A stretch of DNA of 64,000 nt from Rostrohypoxylon terebratum (Eukaryota; Ascomycota; Sordariomycetes; Xylariales; Hypoxylaceae): assembly GCA_022497145.1 (NCBI GenBank), contig MU385862.1:496001-560000 (forward strand), given 5' to 3'. The notes below the pieces were generated by a model. The model worked only from the letters and a program-made list of their open reading frames with translations. It did not search any database and was not told where the DNA came from. Below, in pieces: positions 23,535 through 35,743 of this stretch (its first letter is position 1; each line of letters begins with the position of its first letter). The position numbers and the translations under genes are program-made.

Positions 23535-26500
23535 ATGCCTCCCTACGTGCCGCGCAAACGAGTGCGCAGTCCGTCACCAGATGACGACAGTAAGGCTACG
23601 AAGAAACTCGATAAGGGCAAAGGGAAGGCCACGCCGATAGCCTCCCGGACTCGAAAGGCTACGCTATTTGACGATTTGGACTCCGGCTCTAATAGAGGCT
23701 CGGCTGAGAAAACTAAATCGGCAGTTCAGCAGATGCATGACGACAGCGATGATAGCTCTCTTAGTTCCCTCTCAGATTCTGATTTTGAGGATGTACCAAA
23801 TGCCAAGAAACAGAAGGCAAATCGTGAAGAGGGGCAAGATGAGGGGCAAGAAGAGGATGATTCAGACGACGAGGATATGGAATTTGAAGATGTTCTCTCT
23901 CATGAACCCCATCAAACCGAGCCTGTAATCGAGCTTGAAGGCGACCTTGAGTTAACATTACACCAAGGCGGCTACATTCCATTAGCCAGCGAACTAGGAA
24001 AGAAAGGCGCTTCCAAAAAAGAGAGGGCTCTTCGAATCTCAATTCACTGTATGCATGTTCAACTTTTACTGTGGCACAACGCCGTTCGCAACTCCTGGCT
24101 GTGTGATAAGGAGGTTCAAGCTATCATGATATCACACTTACCTCCAAACCTGTGGAAGGTAGTGGATGACTGGAGACGAAGAAGTGGCTTAGATGTTCCT
24201 AAAGAGGCCCCGAAGAAGGAACCAGCAAAGGGGGAAGGCAGACAGCGAGCTTCCGCATCAAGAAATTGGGGTGATGCAGCCGACCGACTTGAGGAAGGGG
24301 TCCCTGATATGAGTAGCAGCGACCCCCTATTCAGATTCATGAAAGAGCTCATGTTCTGGTGGAAAAAAAAGTTTCGCATAACGGCTCCTGGTTTGCGTAA
24401 ATGGGGTTATATGAGTGCGAGAAGGCTAGGCAAGTTAAGATCAAGCTTTGAAACCGAAGACCACGATCCTGAACGCTTTGGCGAACGAATCAAAGATCTT
24501 GATGAGTTTCGGCAATGTGCTCAGAACTGCTCCGGCAGTCGTGATCTCGGGTCTCAATTGTTCACAGCACTACTACGCGGCCTTGGACTTGAAGCACGGA
24601 TGATAGCAAACCTTCAGCCTCTTGGATTTGGGTGGAGCAAGGTCGAGGAAGCAGACGATGAAAATGGTACTCCGGAATCTCGAATGGATCCCCAAAAACC
24701 TGCTGAGTCAACATCAAAGAAGCGAAACGGAAAGGAGAAAACCCCTGCCAAGCCAACCACCCGTCGGGCGAAGGACACCTTAAAGATGGACTTAGATGAT
24801 TCGGACGAATATGGCGAGCCTCTGACAGATGATAACGACAAACCATTGGTAGTCCCTGTCACAGATAACGTCCGTCCAAAACGAGCAAAATCGAAAGTCT
24901 ACGACAAAGACCTTGAATTTCCCCACTACTGGACTGAGGTTCTGTCACCGGTGACGAAGAAATTCCTTCCAGTAGACCCCATCGTTAAATCAATAGTAGG
25001 TATGATAAGGCCACCCATTGAAATGCTAGAACCACGAGGAAGTAAAGCCGAGAAAGCGAAACAAGTTATGGCGTATTGCATCGGCTTCTCTCAAGATGGT
25101 ACTGCCAAAGACGTTACGGTCCGCTACCTCAAGAAGAAAATTTTCCCTGGCAAAACGAAGGGATTCAGAATGCCCCAGGAAAAGATACCTGTTTATAACA
25201 AACATGGCAAAGTTAAGAGATATGACCAGTTTGATTGGTTTTCATCGGTAATGAGAGGGTATATTAGAGGCGACAGAAAACACCCGCTAACAGAGGTAGA
25301 CGAGGAGGAAGACTCGATCGATCTCAAACCAGCAAAGCCAGAGAAGAAAGAAGTCAAGGAAGGAGAAGAGACGCTCCAATATTACAAGACCTCTAAAGAA
25401 TACGTCCTAAAACGTCATCTCAAGCGAGAGGAGGCTTTACTTCCTGAAGCGGCCCCAGTGAAGGTATTTCAAGTAAAGGGGAAAGGATCTAAAGTTGAGG
25501 AGGAAGACGTATACCTTCGAAAAGATGTAGTAGTTGTGAAAAGCGCCGAGACATGGCACAAGCAAGGACGCGCTCCGATGGATGGGGTTCAGCCACTAAA
25601 ACACGCACCGTATCGAGCCGCAACGACGAACAGACGAAGGGAGATTGCAGAGGCCGAGGCACTAACAGGCCACAAGGTGTTGCAGCCTCTATACAGCTTC
25701 GATCAGACGGATTGGATCATACCTCCGCCTATCCAAAACGGGGTCATTCCGAAGAACGAATACGGGTATGTTCATGCTCTCATACTCAACGCGCAATAAT
25801 TGGAGCTCACGTCAATTTAAATATAGGAATATCGACATGTTCGCAGAACATATGTGTCCCGAAGGCAAGTTTCGCACCGTTGCATTTTTCTGGTTTAGCT
25901 AACCAGAGTATAGGCGCCGTGCACGTCCCGTATCGTGGGGTTGTCCGAGTCTGCAAGCGACTCGAAATTGATTATGCGGAGGCTGTGGTCGGCTTCGAAT
26001 TCGGTCATCGGATGGCGGTCCCTGTCATTCAGGGTGTGGTTGTCGCAGAAGAACATTACGAACGCGTGATGGAAGAACTGGAAAAAGACGAGGCGGAACG
26101 AGCGAGGAAGGAAGACGAAAAAAGACGCAAGGAGGTACTGACGACGTGGCGAAAGTTCTTGATGGGACTCAGAATCGCGGATAGATTCAAGCAAGATTAC
26201 GGACACCTGGACGAGTCGGTAGAGGTATCTGGACACGATACCGGAATGGACAAGGACTTTGATAATATGCGCCAGAAGGATGAGGATATGGCGGGCGGGT
26301 TCTTACCCGAAGGTTTTGAAGAGGAGGAGGAAGCAGCTGAAGTAGAGGAAAATACACGCCAAACTTCCGGGTTCTTCCCAGCAGCAAACGACGAAGAGGA
26401 GGATTCCGATGACGGAAATGATCCCTTCGAAGTAGACTTTGGGAAAGAGGAGCAGACTGAGGACTCTCCCGAACCGCCTCCCGAGCAGGACGCTCTGGCC

Positions 26501-26641
26501 AACATAGCTCCTAAGAGGGCAGCTCCAAAGCCCAAGGCCAAGCCGAGACGATCCACACGGAGAAGAACTCGAAGGAAACAGGTCACATCTTCGGAGGACG
26601 ACGATAATGACGATGGGGATTTCGGTTCGGATAGTGGTTAA
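23535..26641 (+). CDS. RAD4: DNA repair protein Rad4/XPC, 3 exons
   Basis: Damage-recognition factor that starts global genome nucleotide excision repair, together with Rad23. Exons 23535-25765, 25827-25864 and 25914-26641 give 998 residues. Order: basic and acidic low-complexity N-terminus, transglutaminase-like region (FTALLRGLGLEARMIANLQPL, FPHYWTEV), BHD1 (EYVLKRHLKREEALLP), BHD2 (VYLRKDVVVVKSAETWHKQGR) and BHD3 (GAVHVPYRGVVRVCKRLEID...GFEFGHRMAVPVI). The tail is very acidic, then basic. The 38-nt middle exon (NIDMFAEHMCPE) lies between a GT-AG intron (61 nt) and a 49-nt GC-AG intron (AG|GCAAGT at 25865). Without these the frame stops at 25799. Confidence 0.95.
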
Positions 26642-27531
26642 CTTGAATAATCGAGCTGCGACGATTCATCTTCTGTGATGCTTCCTAACATGTGAGGACG
26701 ATCGATATTAATGATATTAATGATACCAATTAGCGAAAACCCGCAAGACGAAATCCGGGCTTGAGCGGCTGAATTCTCTGTATCTTTCGCACAGGGATCA
26801 ATTATGCCAACATTTCGAACAGCAGTTTTCCACTACTGCCGACCAAGGGCGCAGATACTAGGAAGAAGAACTTTTTGGCGTTCGTCCGCCTGCGGATCTT
26901 GCCCTTGACCGAAGCAAGACCCTCTGTAGCATACAGGTCTCCTTTCGAAATCGTCTCCGAGTTCAAGGAATGGAAAATAGCACGATTCGAGAAAGAAATA
27001 TGCTCTATTAAATCAATGATTACTACAATCCAAGACGTTGCGGCGATCCCAGTTGCTAAACTTAGAGACAGGCTCCAAAACGATAATCTCGAGAGTGTTA
27101 CAAAAGGAGACAGCCAATCAAAGGTCGATATCCACGCTTGAATCAAAAGACCCCGTACTCCCAACGGATTCTTCTGTAATGCGGTTTCTATTTCCATCAT
27201 TTCGCCATCCTGTTCGCAGAATAAACGCATTTTGCACTTAGTATGATTCGTATGTAGGAACATAAGTACCCCCTTTTTTGCGGTGTGATTACCTATAGGT
27301 ACCTAGGACCTAGGTACTTTGCCACGTCAACTAGGTATTGCGGCCCGCGCACAGATCCTGGCGCAAGCTCTCCATCTAAGTATGTAGGTATATAAAACTA
27401 GGTACCTACCTACCTAAGGCCATTCCGACAGTTTAGATGACCTTGAGAATTATTCATTGTTGACACATATACTAGGCTTTCATACCTTCGCTGCGCACTT
27501 CTCCAATTTTCCCAGAATTTCACATCGCTAC
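26642..27531. other. Intergenic with overlapping open frames of doubtful value
   Basis: A minus-strand frame (ATG 27230 to 26802, 143 codons, one hydrophobic stretch) overlaps a plus-strand frame (26875-27141, 88 codons, charged). Neither has recognised homologues and at most one can be real. The upstream part (27290-27420) is packed with CCTAGGTACC motifs. Confidence 0.3.
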
Positions 27532-29192
27532 ATGATGGATACACAATCAACTGCACTGCCTCAATCTCTTCGAACTATCATCGAAGTCGTTGACGACAGC
27601 AAGGCCAGCTCTGTTAGGCAGGATGATACCCTCCGAGGCTTACTAGGGGACAAGATTCATGTCAAGCCTCTCAATCCCGAAGAAGTATTCATCAAATCTT
27701 TCCCTTGGGAGGAAGCGCAGAAGATTAGAAACGTGTTTGGGAGAATCCTCTCATGCGTAATCCCTGGAAGTGCGAGAAAGACAGTCGCGAAGAAAACCTC
27801 TGGCAAGCAAGGTACCTAGTTGGCCACCTTGAGAACATAATGAGTTTTGGCCGGGACGAAAACGATTCCGGCTTGGTTGAACAGACAAAATGGGAGTTTT
27901 CCGAGTAAGTGACATATTATAGCCATGTTTAAGTATCTGGTGCGTTTCCCCAACTGATCCCCTCGCAGTCCTGATATCATCGACCCCTATACCTTTTTCT
28001 ATGAGAAATACAAACGGCATTGGAGAATTGAACAACTACTTCTCTCCAAAGAAGCCAACGTTCATCACATATCCTGTTTTCTGATAGACAATGCACCTCT
28101 TCCCGAAAAAGACCTTGCCACCAGCGAGCTGCGGGCGATATGGACTCTGACTGAGTATCAGCAGGCCAAAAGCAGGATTGGGACAATCCCCGTAAGGCTT
28201 CTGTTATCTACTCCAAAACCATGATCTGCAACTAACACTCACGAGGTCACTATTCTTTCTTGTTCTGGGCTAGAAATGCGTATTGTCAAAGGAGTTATAG
28301 ACTTTGAGAAAGTGAAATTTCATGTGCGCGTATCTCCAATCATACCCCTGCCTGATGAGGGCTGCCGCACCAAGGTCATCAAATTATGCTGCTCCGTGAT
28401 TGGGGAGCCTATCAAAAATATAGGTACTCTTGACTATGGGACTGTATAGTCTAGGACAAATCAATACTCTGTTGGTAGCTGGCCTTGGTAGGGAGTAGAC
28501 ATAAGGCCCCTCCTTGTATGTCCTACATCGTATCCCCTACATGAGGATTGTTAGAGCTTGCGCAACAACATCCCTATTGTCTTTATATCAATGATGAAGT
28601 CAAGCGCAAAGATGAGTTTGAGGATCCGGTGAGGCTTAGTTTGGATTGGGACGTCGTTGAAGACTTGCACATCCCTGCTTCTGAACTAGATCATCTGTCC
28701 TTGCCCATAAAATTATTTACCCAATGGATCTATCGTGCCGCCACCGGAACCTTAGCTGATAATAGCCTCGCCTGGTCGAAAATACCGACCTTAGGTGTTC
28801 TTATCAATATGGTTAGTTTGGGGGATAAACTCAACATCAGGCGCTTTCAGGACGTACTTGAGCTCGTGATGCAACTACCAATTTTCGTCCACAACAGTTT
28901 ATTTAAGAGCAGCGCGGCCATTCTGTGTAGACCCAAACTATTTGATATCATCATGAAGCAGTACTCTCGCCAAATAGAGGAGTTTGATGATGAAGAATCG
29001 ATACAGACACACCTCAGCAACCTAGAAATGTGTATATCAGACTCTCCGGGCGCCGTGAGCTGGAAAACTATAATGGCTGCCACCTTGAGCGCCTTCAAGA
29101 CGAAGATGCAGAAGATGCGAAATTGGATAAAGAACTCGCAAGGTGGTGAAAAACTTCCCGAAGAAATTATTGACGCGAAAGGCTCTATCTAA
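27532..29192 (+). CDS. Unrecognised protein with BTB-like C-terminal part, 5 exons
   Basis: Family not recognised. Proposed exons 27532-27684, 27729-27904, 27969-28191, 28246-28423 and 28555-29192 give one continuous frame of 455 residues. The N-terminal 55 residues are followed by NPWKCEKDSREENLWQARYL, then DPYTFFYEKYKRHWRIEQLL and a region with VTILSCSGLEMRIVKGVIDF. The last 210 residues include LFTQWIYRAATGTL...VLINMVSLGDKLNIRRFQDV, which resembles the second half of fungal BTB/POZ proteins. The first intron is only 44 nt (GTATTC...TTAG); a frameshift there is the alternative, because IKSFPWEEAQKIRNVF inside it could also be coding. Introns 2-5 are ordinary (64, 54 and 131 nt for those after it). 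Confidence 0.6.
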
Positions 29193-31985
29193 ACCGATCT
29201 TGACAAGTTACCACAGAGAACTGACGGGTAATGTGATTCAGAGACACCTGGATAGACCAGAGAGCCATCATTCACCATTGAATCGTACGTCATATCATAA
29301 TCCAGAAGAATAATGAGAAGGACCTGTCAGATCAGTATGTCATGTACCACAACTACATTAGATAATAGCACAAAAAAAAAGAAGAAGAAGAATAGGTACC
29401 TAACCTAAGCATATAAATTCATCTACTTGCCCACCTATATATACCTCTTCAATACTAGTTGAGTGACTAGCTAGAGTCCATATGGAATAATGAAGCTAAA
29501 ATGGCGAGTTTATGCATCGCCGTACCACATTTGTCAAAGTTAAATTGTGACCTGAGTATGCTCAGAGAGGCCTGGTTCGCATTTCGACATGGAAAATTCT
29601 ACGAGGCTTCTGGAATTCGACATTTACCAACGGAAAAAAAAATCTATCATTCTTCGATTCCACACTCCATGCCACCACACCCATGGCGAACTTCCTATAT
29701 CGGCCGCGGATCGGCTTGGTTCGGGTAGATGCAGCTCGGATCGTGCCTTCGCCCTATGGGGAAGCGGTTCGGCCGGGAGCGTTGCAGGATCTTGAGGAGG
29801 AGAAGCGGCTGACGTATTTTTTTTAATATTTCCAGATCTCGGAGACCGGGGGGGGGGTAAAAAAAAGGAACTCCCCAGATCTTGGTACCGGTAGCACAGC
29901 GAAGGTGGGACGATCCAATTTAATCTAGCGTCGAAGAATACCTGACCTTGCTCGGCGATATTATGGGTATGTATTTGGTATACATATGGCCGTAAAACAG
30001 GACGGTCTGGTTCCATATCGAAATAAGTCTAAAAAGGAACTTAGGTAGATAAAAGGGGTCCTTCATGGTGTAGGGTACAATGGTGGATATTCAACGGTTG
30101 GGATATTGGTGAGAGCTTACCCCTGAGTTGTTCTTCCCCTCGCTGTGCGAACAGTTCAACTCGCACGAGCCGCACCGCTGTTATATATCAAAATAGTGGT
30201 GATATCATGTTATAGAGATAAGTTCGTCAATCAAAGAACACACTGTTTCATTTATTCAGCAGGAGGCGCCGTTCAAATAAGTAGGACCAGGTACCTAGGT
30301 CGTGTCGAGCGGCCGCAATTGCATTGCGCCCAAGACCGAAACCCGCTCGTACAAATCCACAGATGGCACAATCCGTATGTCACTACATGATTATTCTTAT
30401 GTAAACCCGGCTTGGCTACATAAGGCCTCGGAAATGGTGCCATGATAGAGAGTCGGTTGCCCGCATCTACGCAAAGCCAATTGCAATGATGGGATGACGC
30501 AACCCCTTTCCTCCCCGAACGGTATTTCGGAGACAAGCGAGAAAATAGATGAATAGAAGCTTGATCTCGTCTTAGCTATGTTTCTGATGCAACCTGATAT
30601 TCTGCTTGTCTTATACAACGGTTTACGAATCGCGCTTGGCCAAGTTCCGACTGGTTCCGACATGATCTCACGAGGTAACCAAGGTTTTTGGTGTAGTTGG
30701 AAGGATGCGGTTCATCGTTGCAAACCCCAAAGAATGGGATATCGTAACGCAGCGGATGTTCGTCTAGCCAAGCAATTATCTCTCGACGACCTATCCTAGA
30801 TGGCTCTACTCCGTGACACCGAACCACGAGGCGTCTGCGTGTTAGGGCATTATGGACAGACCTCGTGTAGTGTAACGGATGACATCCGTAGATGGAAGAG
30901 CGCGTGTCTTGTTATATATCCTTGAACCTTGCTAGGCTTATAAGGTTTCTGTGCTCGCAGCAACACAAACTTACACACTGCGTCGCCTTATCACACGGCC
31001 TTCCTATTCGGTTAGAGAATATACGGTGTTGGCAGGATAGGTTCATCACCTATTTAGGAGAGGATCCTCAGAGAGTTCCTCTCATCTGGGACAATCCAAA
31101 ACATGAAGAGATCTATAAGGATTGTCGCGAATTAAGGTGGCGATTCTCCAAGGCCAACTTGACAGTCGAAATTGGAAAAGTCAAAAGGAAATATATATAT
31201 CTAGTGAAATTTCATTGATATGAGAGGATCAACGACCCTAGTAACAAAGTTTTATGGACAAGATTGAGATAATAGAAAGATTGGGTGGTGTATTGTTGTG
31301 TTGGATATTGGGTGAGCGATGATGCAATTTCTTTGTGATGCTATAACGACATGTATTGGCGTTGCACTGACAGACCTGTTCTCTAGCACCTGTTATGGAA
31401 CAAGCGCCATGAGATGTTCTGTGATACAGACGTGAATCATGTCCTCTAATGGACCTTCTGTCACTATATTTGCGCTGAAGTATATATATTTGCTCTGCTC
31501 GTGAGTGGGTCAAGGTTATAAGGGAACGAAGGTGCACTATACAATAATCACCAAGTAGTTGCAGACACGGACAATTACGGCCGTTCACCAAATCTTCAAC
31601 CTTCAACCTTCAACCGTCCTTATCAAGATATCTTGCTCTAGCTTATTAGCGCTGACGAGAACCTTTGAGAACCTTTTTGCAGTTCGAAAAAGACCGTTGT
31701 ACATATACCTAGGTCCTAGGTCACTGCGTAGTCGCCTGTCCTCGGTCCTCGACACCGTCTATTCTAGCCACAACGTATTTGCCTGCTAACACCGAACTCT
31801 CCCTTGACCACCTAACTTGTTAACCTAGAGTTGGCAAGTCTTTAGGTGGTAACTGCACTTTAATATCTCCTTCCTTATACTCGTCCCGTCCTTGGAAAAA
31901 AATATACCTAATAAAACTTTCACCTGAACAACTTTCTCGACACGCTTCCGCAAACCACAGAACATTCTGTCATCGCAATTCAACG
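29193..31985. other. 2.8 kb AT-rich, gene-poor region
   Basis: No gene recognised. A plus-strand frame 30892-31218 (108 codons, charged C-terminal half) starts with ATG but has no known motif. Homopolymer runs T8 (29817-29824), G10 (29848-29857) and A8 (29859-29866) lie within 50 bp. CCTAGGT palindromes occur at about 29393, 30289 and 31706. Confidence 0.45.
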
Positions 31986-33974
31986 ATGTCCGTGATGGCA
32001 AAAGTCGTCGCCTTATGGCTTGCAATCAGAATTCTACAGATTATTAACAACTGGCGTCGGCTTAACCACATCCCCGGCTCATTCTGGATCTCGAGCACCA
32101 AGATCTGGCAGATTGCAACTCAGCTTCGGGGTGATTGGTATCTTGAGCTACAGAAGCTCGGCGACAAACATGGTATGACCTCATTTGCCACTTCTTTCGC
32201 TTCTTTTGTTTGTCCCATTAGAGCCAAGTGCCTAATTTAATAATTGCCCTCCGATATATACTAACATGATACAGGCAAACTATTCCGTATTGGCCCTAAC
32301 CAGCTCATGACCACTGACGTCGACGTGATTCGACGCATGGGACATCCTAAATCGCCCTATTTTAAAGCCCCTTTCTACAAGATCTTCCGTTTCATCCCCA
32401 CCCAAGACAATTCATTCTCCCTCATCAATGACCACGAGCATTTACGCCTTCGAACCAAGCTTGGTCCCGGCTACGTCGGCAACACCTTTGTAGAATCTTG
32501 TATTGACAAACAATGTCTCCGCCTCGTCGATCTAATCGAGCGCAAGTTCATCTCCACTCCCGGCAACTACAAGCCGCTCAACATCACCCTTCTCTCCTTC
32601 CTTTTCTCGATGGACTGTGTGGGCAATATCTCGTTCGGTAAAGCGTTCGGCTGTCTCGACGAAGGAAAAGATGTCCACAATTTCATGAAGTGGAACGAAG
32701 ACTTCTTCAACACCGCCATCGTGGTCTCCAACTTCCACTGGTTGACCAATATCTTCTCCAAGTATCCCTTCAACAAAATCTACCCTTCGCCTCTCGACAA
32801 GGATGGCGTCGGCAAATATATAGCGTAAGTTCTAACATCCCCCAATCCCTTTTGTCACGCGGCACTCTAGCTCTGCCCCCCAATTGGGGGGTACTCTAGA
32901 CATCCCCATGCGCCAAAGCTGTGCCGACGTGTATACAATTCCACGTAGAATAGTAACACGTCCCTAGGACGTAAACAATGTCATCATCCAATCCCTACAA
33001 AGTACGGTGACTAACTATATTATTAGGCTTGCGCAAGAAGCGGTTGCCAAGGCTTACGATGAAGGTGAAGGTCGCCAGCGGGACGTCCTGTCTTCATTCA
33101 TCGACCAAGGTGTCACGAAGGATGAGGCTCTCAACGAGTTGATGTTGCAAGTGTGGGTAACCCCCCTCTCCTCCCTTCCTCCCTTCCTCCCTTCCCCCCC
33201 CTTCTTCCTTCTCCCCCCTCCTCCACTTCATATTATTATACTTCATGGACAATATTTTCTAACTTAATGGTGTCTCAGCGTCGCTGGAACAGACTCGACG
33301 GCAACCGCCATCCGAATGACACTTCTGTACCTCGCGTCCACTCCGGTCGCGTACGGAAAGCTCAAGTCAGAGATTGCCGACGCCATCTCGCAAGGCTGGA
33401 TCAGCTCGCCCATCAAAGACAAGGAATCCCGACTCCTGCCCTACCTACAGGCCGTGATCAAGGAAGGCTTACGCGTATTCCCTGTCGTGACCGCGACTTT
33501 CTTCAAGGCGGTTCCCGAGGGGGGGGATATCATCAATGGATATTCCGTCCCCGAGGGAACCGAAGTCGGGCATAACGTCATGGGAGTTATGCGGGCGAAG
33601 GAGTACTGGGGCGAGGACGTCGACGTCTTCCGCCCGGAACGATGGCTAGAGGCCGACGAGAAGACCCACGAGAAGATGGTCGATACGCTCGAAATTCTCT
33701 GGGGATATGGCAAGTTTAAATGTCTCGGTCGGGCCATCGCCCAGGTGGAGTTGAACAAGGTGTTTGTTGAAGTGAGTCGCCCCACCCCCCTTTTCTCTTT
33801 TGTTCTTACATACGGATGCCATTCATAAGGATTGAACTAACACAACTCCCCTTGCAGCTACTCCGACGCTTCGACTTCTCGGTCGTCTCCCCTCAGGATC
33901 CCGTCAAGGTTCGAAACTCCGGTTTCTTCCTCATTTCCGACATCAACATGCGGGTCACGAAGAACGAGTCTGAC
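31986..33974 (+). CDS. Cytochrome P450 monooxygenase, pisatin demethylase-like group, 5 exons
   Basis: Membrane-anchored haem monooxygenase; substrate unknown. Exons 31986-32172, 32275-32824, 33027-33152, 33279-33771 and 33858-33974 give 490 residues. Visible parts: short N-terminal hydrophobic anchor (VVALWLAIRIL), I-helix VVAGTDSTATA with the junction of exons 3 and 4 inside it, the ExxR helix KEGLRVFP, the PERF-like FRPERW, and the haem-binding loop WGYGKFKCLG with the thiolate Cys. The first position of that loop is Trp rather than the usual Phe. The end ELNKVFVE-LLRRFDF is typical of the CYP57-like group. Intron 3 is almost pure pyrimidine. Convergent with the PhzF-like gene. Confidence 0.92.
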
Positions 33975-34328
33975 TAAGAGCAACTGAGTTTAAAAGAAAG
34001 AGTGTGGAGGTTTTTAAGGGTTAATGTAGTTTATGCTTGGGACCCTACGATGGCCTGGGAAGTTTCAAGATGTACAAAGTCGGTTCCCTTCATGTATGTA
34101 AACAGAGAGCAGCGATGACCTTAGCACATTGTCGATAATTTGATTCTGTTGTTTGCTGACTAATCTTCTTGTCGTGATTATCGTGATCTCCATTCGCCAT
34201 TATCATTAGGAGAGGTTGGAAATGGATGGGGAAACTTAACTACATTTATTGATAGAAACCTAGCGTAACCTTCCCGACTTCTGTTTATGAAGCCTGGACT
34301 GGCCTCGAAACCACCACCTGAACGTACT
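33975..34328. other. Convergent 3' intergenic space
   Basis: 354 bp between the stops of the P450 and the PhzF-like gene; nothing recognised. Confidence 0.5.
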
Positions 34329-35285
34329 TCAAGCATCAAGGGTCAAAATCCCCCTTTGAACGACAACAGCAGTACCACCGAGCCAAAGCTCCTCCAACGC
34401 CACAGAGCCATCTCCAGGGTCCTTTGTCGTAGTCTCAACGCTAATGTTACTCGTCCGGCCTATCTCCACCCCCTGAGTAACTTGGAACTTCCTACCCTTT
34501 TTCTCTTCATTCAGGGTGAGATAAGACCCCAGTGCCGTAGCCGCGCTCCCTGTCGCCGGGTCTTCGAACCCTAGCTCAAGCATGCGGCTACGGATGCTTC
34601 TCTCGCCTTTTTCATCCCCCATATCGACGTAATAATACCTACTGACGAAGCTGTCTCGCCAACCCTCATCTAGCAACGGCTTTGGTAGATTGGCGAAGTC
34701 GATTCCGTGCGCGACACTGACCTGGGCCAGCAGCTCCAGCGATGGCAACCTCACCAGCACGAACGTCATACCTTTAACGACACTAAAAACCGGGGCTTTG
34801 AGCTCGGCTTCCCGGATCTGTGGCACATGCGATAATCCGGGGTACTTCGTCGCATCGTCGGAGCCGAGCACGTCAACAAGAGTCTTGGCGTGCAGGCGCA
34901 CGTTATGCGGGATCCTAGCGCGGATGGCGTTGCCTGGCTGCGGGACAATGCCGATAGGCCCGGCCTTGGTGACCAGCGTGTCGACGTGAGGATGTAAGCT
35001 ATACTTGACAAGAACGGCAGAGCCGATGGTGGGGTGACCAGCATAAGGAAGCTCGCTCTCGATTGTGAATATGTCGATGTCGCGCTGCTTCTGCTGTGCT
35101 TGGTCCGGCTCTGCTACTTCGTGTAGGAATACAGTCTCTGATAGGTTGAATTCTTGCGCAATCTTTTGCTTCCTTTCCTGTGTAATAACATCCTTGATCT
35201 CTGCTGGAATGGTGACCACGGCCAGAGGGTTGCCCTGTAACCGTTTGGATGTGAAGACGTCGAGGGTCACGAATTGGAGATCCAT
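34329..35285 (-). CDS. PhzF-family isomerase/epimerase-like protein
   Basis: Single exon of 318 residues. The start is the ATG at 35285 (MDLQFVTLDVF), as a longer frame begins only with GTG. PhzF signs: FVTLDVFTSKRLQGNPLAVV at the N-terminus, NLSETVF holding the catalytic Glu, ELPYAGHPTIGSA, and in the second half the mirrored GFEDPATGSAATALGSYL. Bacterial PhzF isomerises a phenazine precursor; most fungal members have unknown substrates, so no phenazine pathway is implied. No genes for other phenazine steps are present nearby. Confidence 0.93.
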   Translation of the reverse strand: MDLQFVTLDVFTSKRLQGNPLAVVTIPAEIKDVITQERKQKIAQEFNLSETVFLHEVAEPDQAQQKQRDIDIFTIESELPYAGHPTIGSAVLVKYSLHPHVDTLVTKAGPIGIVPQPGNAIRARIPHNVRLHAKTLVDVLGSDDATKYPGLSHVPQIREAELKAPVFSVVKGMTFVLVRLPSLELLAQVSVAHGIDFANLPKPLLDEGWRDSFVSRYYYVDMGDEKGERSIRSRMLELGFEDPATGSAATALGSYLTLNEEKKGRKFQVTQGVEIGRTSNISVETTTKDPGDGSVALEELWLGGTAVVVQRGILTLDA

Positions 35286-35743
35286 CCCGATTAGCTCTCT
35301 CTTAACTTTAAACACTTTTGCCTGTTAACTGTGCTAATTGCTTTCCTTGTATTATATGGATAGATGTAAAATGAGATAATGTAGATATAGATGGCTTGAA
35401 TCACATTTATATGAAGGTGACTTCGTATTTTTCAGACTTCTGAGTTTTATTTATGGGGGAGGCGATAGGGCATGCGGGGGGATAGCGCCAGTTAAGGGTA
35501 TAGAGGCCCACTAATTTTGGCACCGGCAGCTTATAGGACTGTGTGGATAGGATTGGCTCTTAGAAGTGTACAGAGACAGGACCTGAACTTTTGGTGTGAT
35601 TTGTCAAAAACTGCACAAGCCCAGTTAAATCGAGACTGATCAAAATATTAAATCCAAACATAGGAGGGAATTCTATTCCATTTTCCAAAGCCAGCTGATC
35701 AAGGCAGAGAGCCTTTGAGTCGTGAGTGCCCAATGCATTTGTC
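35286..35743. other. Intergenic
   Basis: 458 bp, the PhzF-like gene's promoter and the 3' flank of the Yvc1 gene (both minus strand). No feature recognised. Confidence 0.4.
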
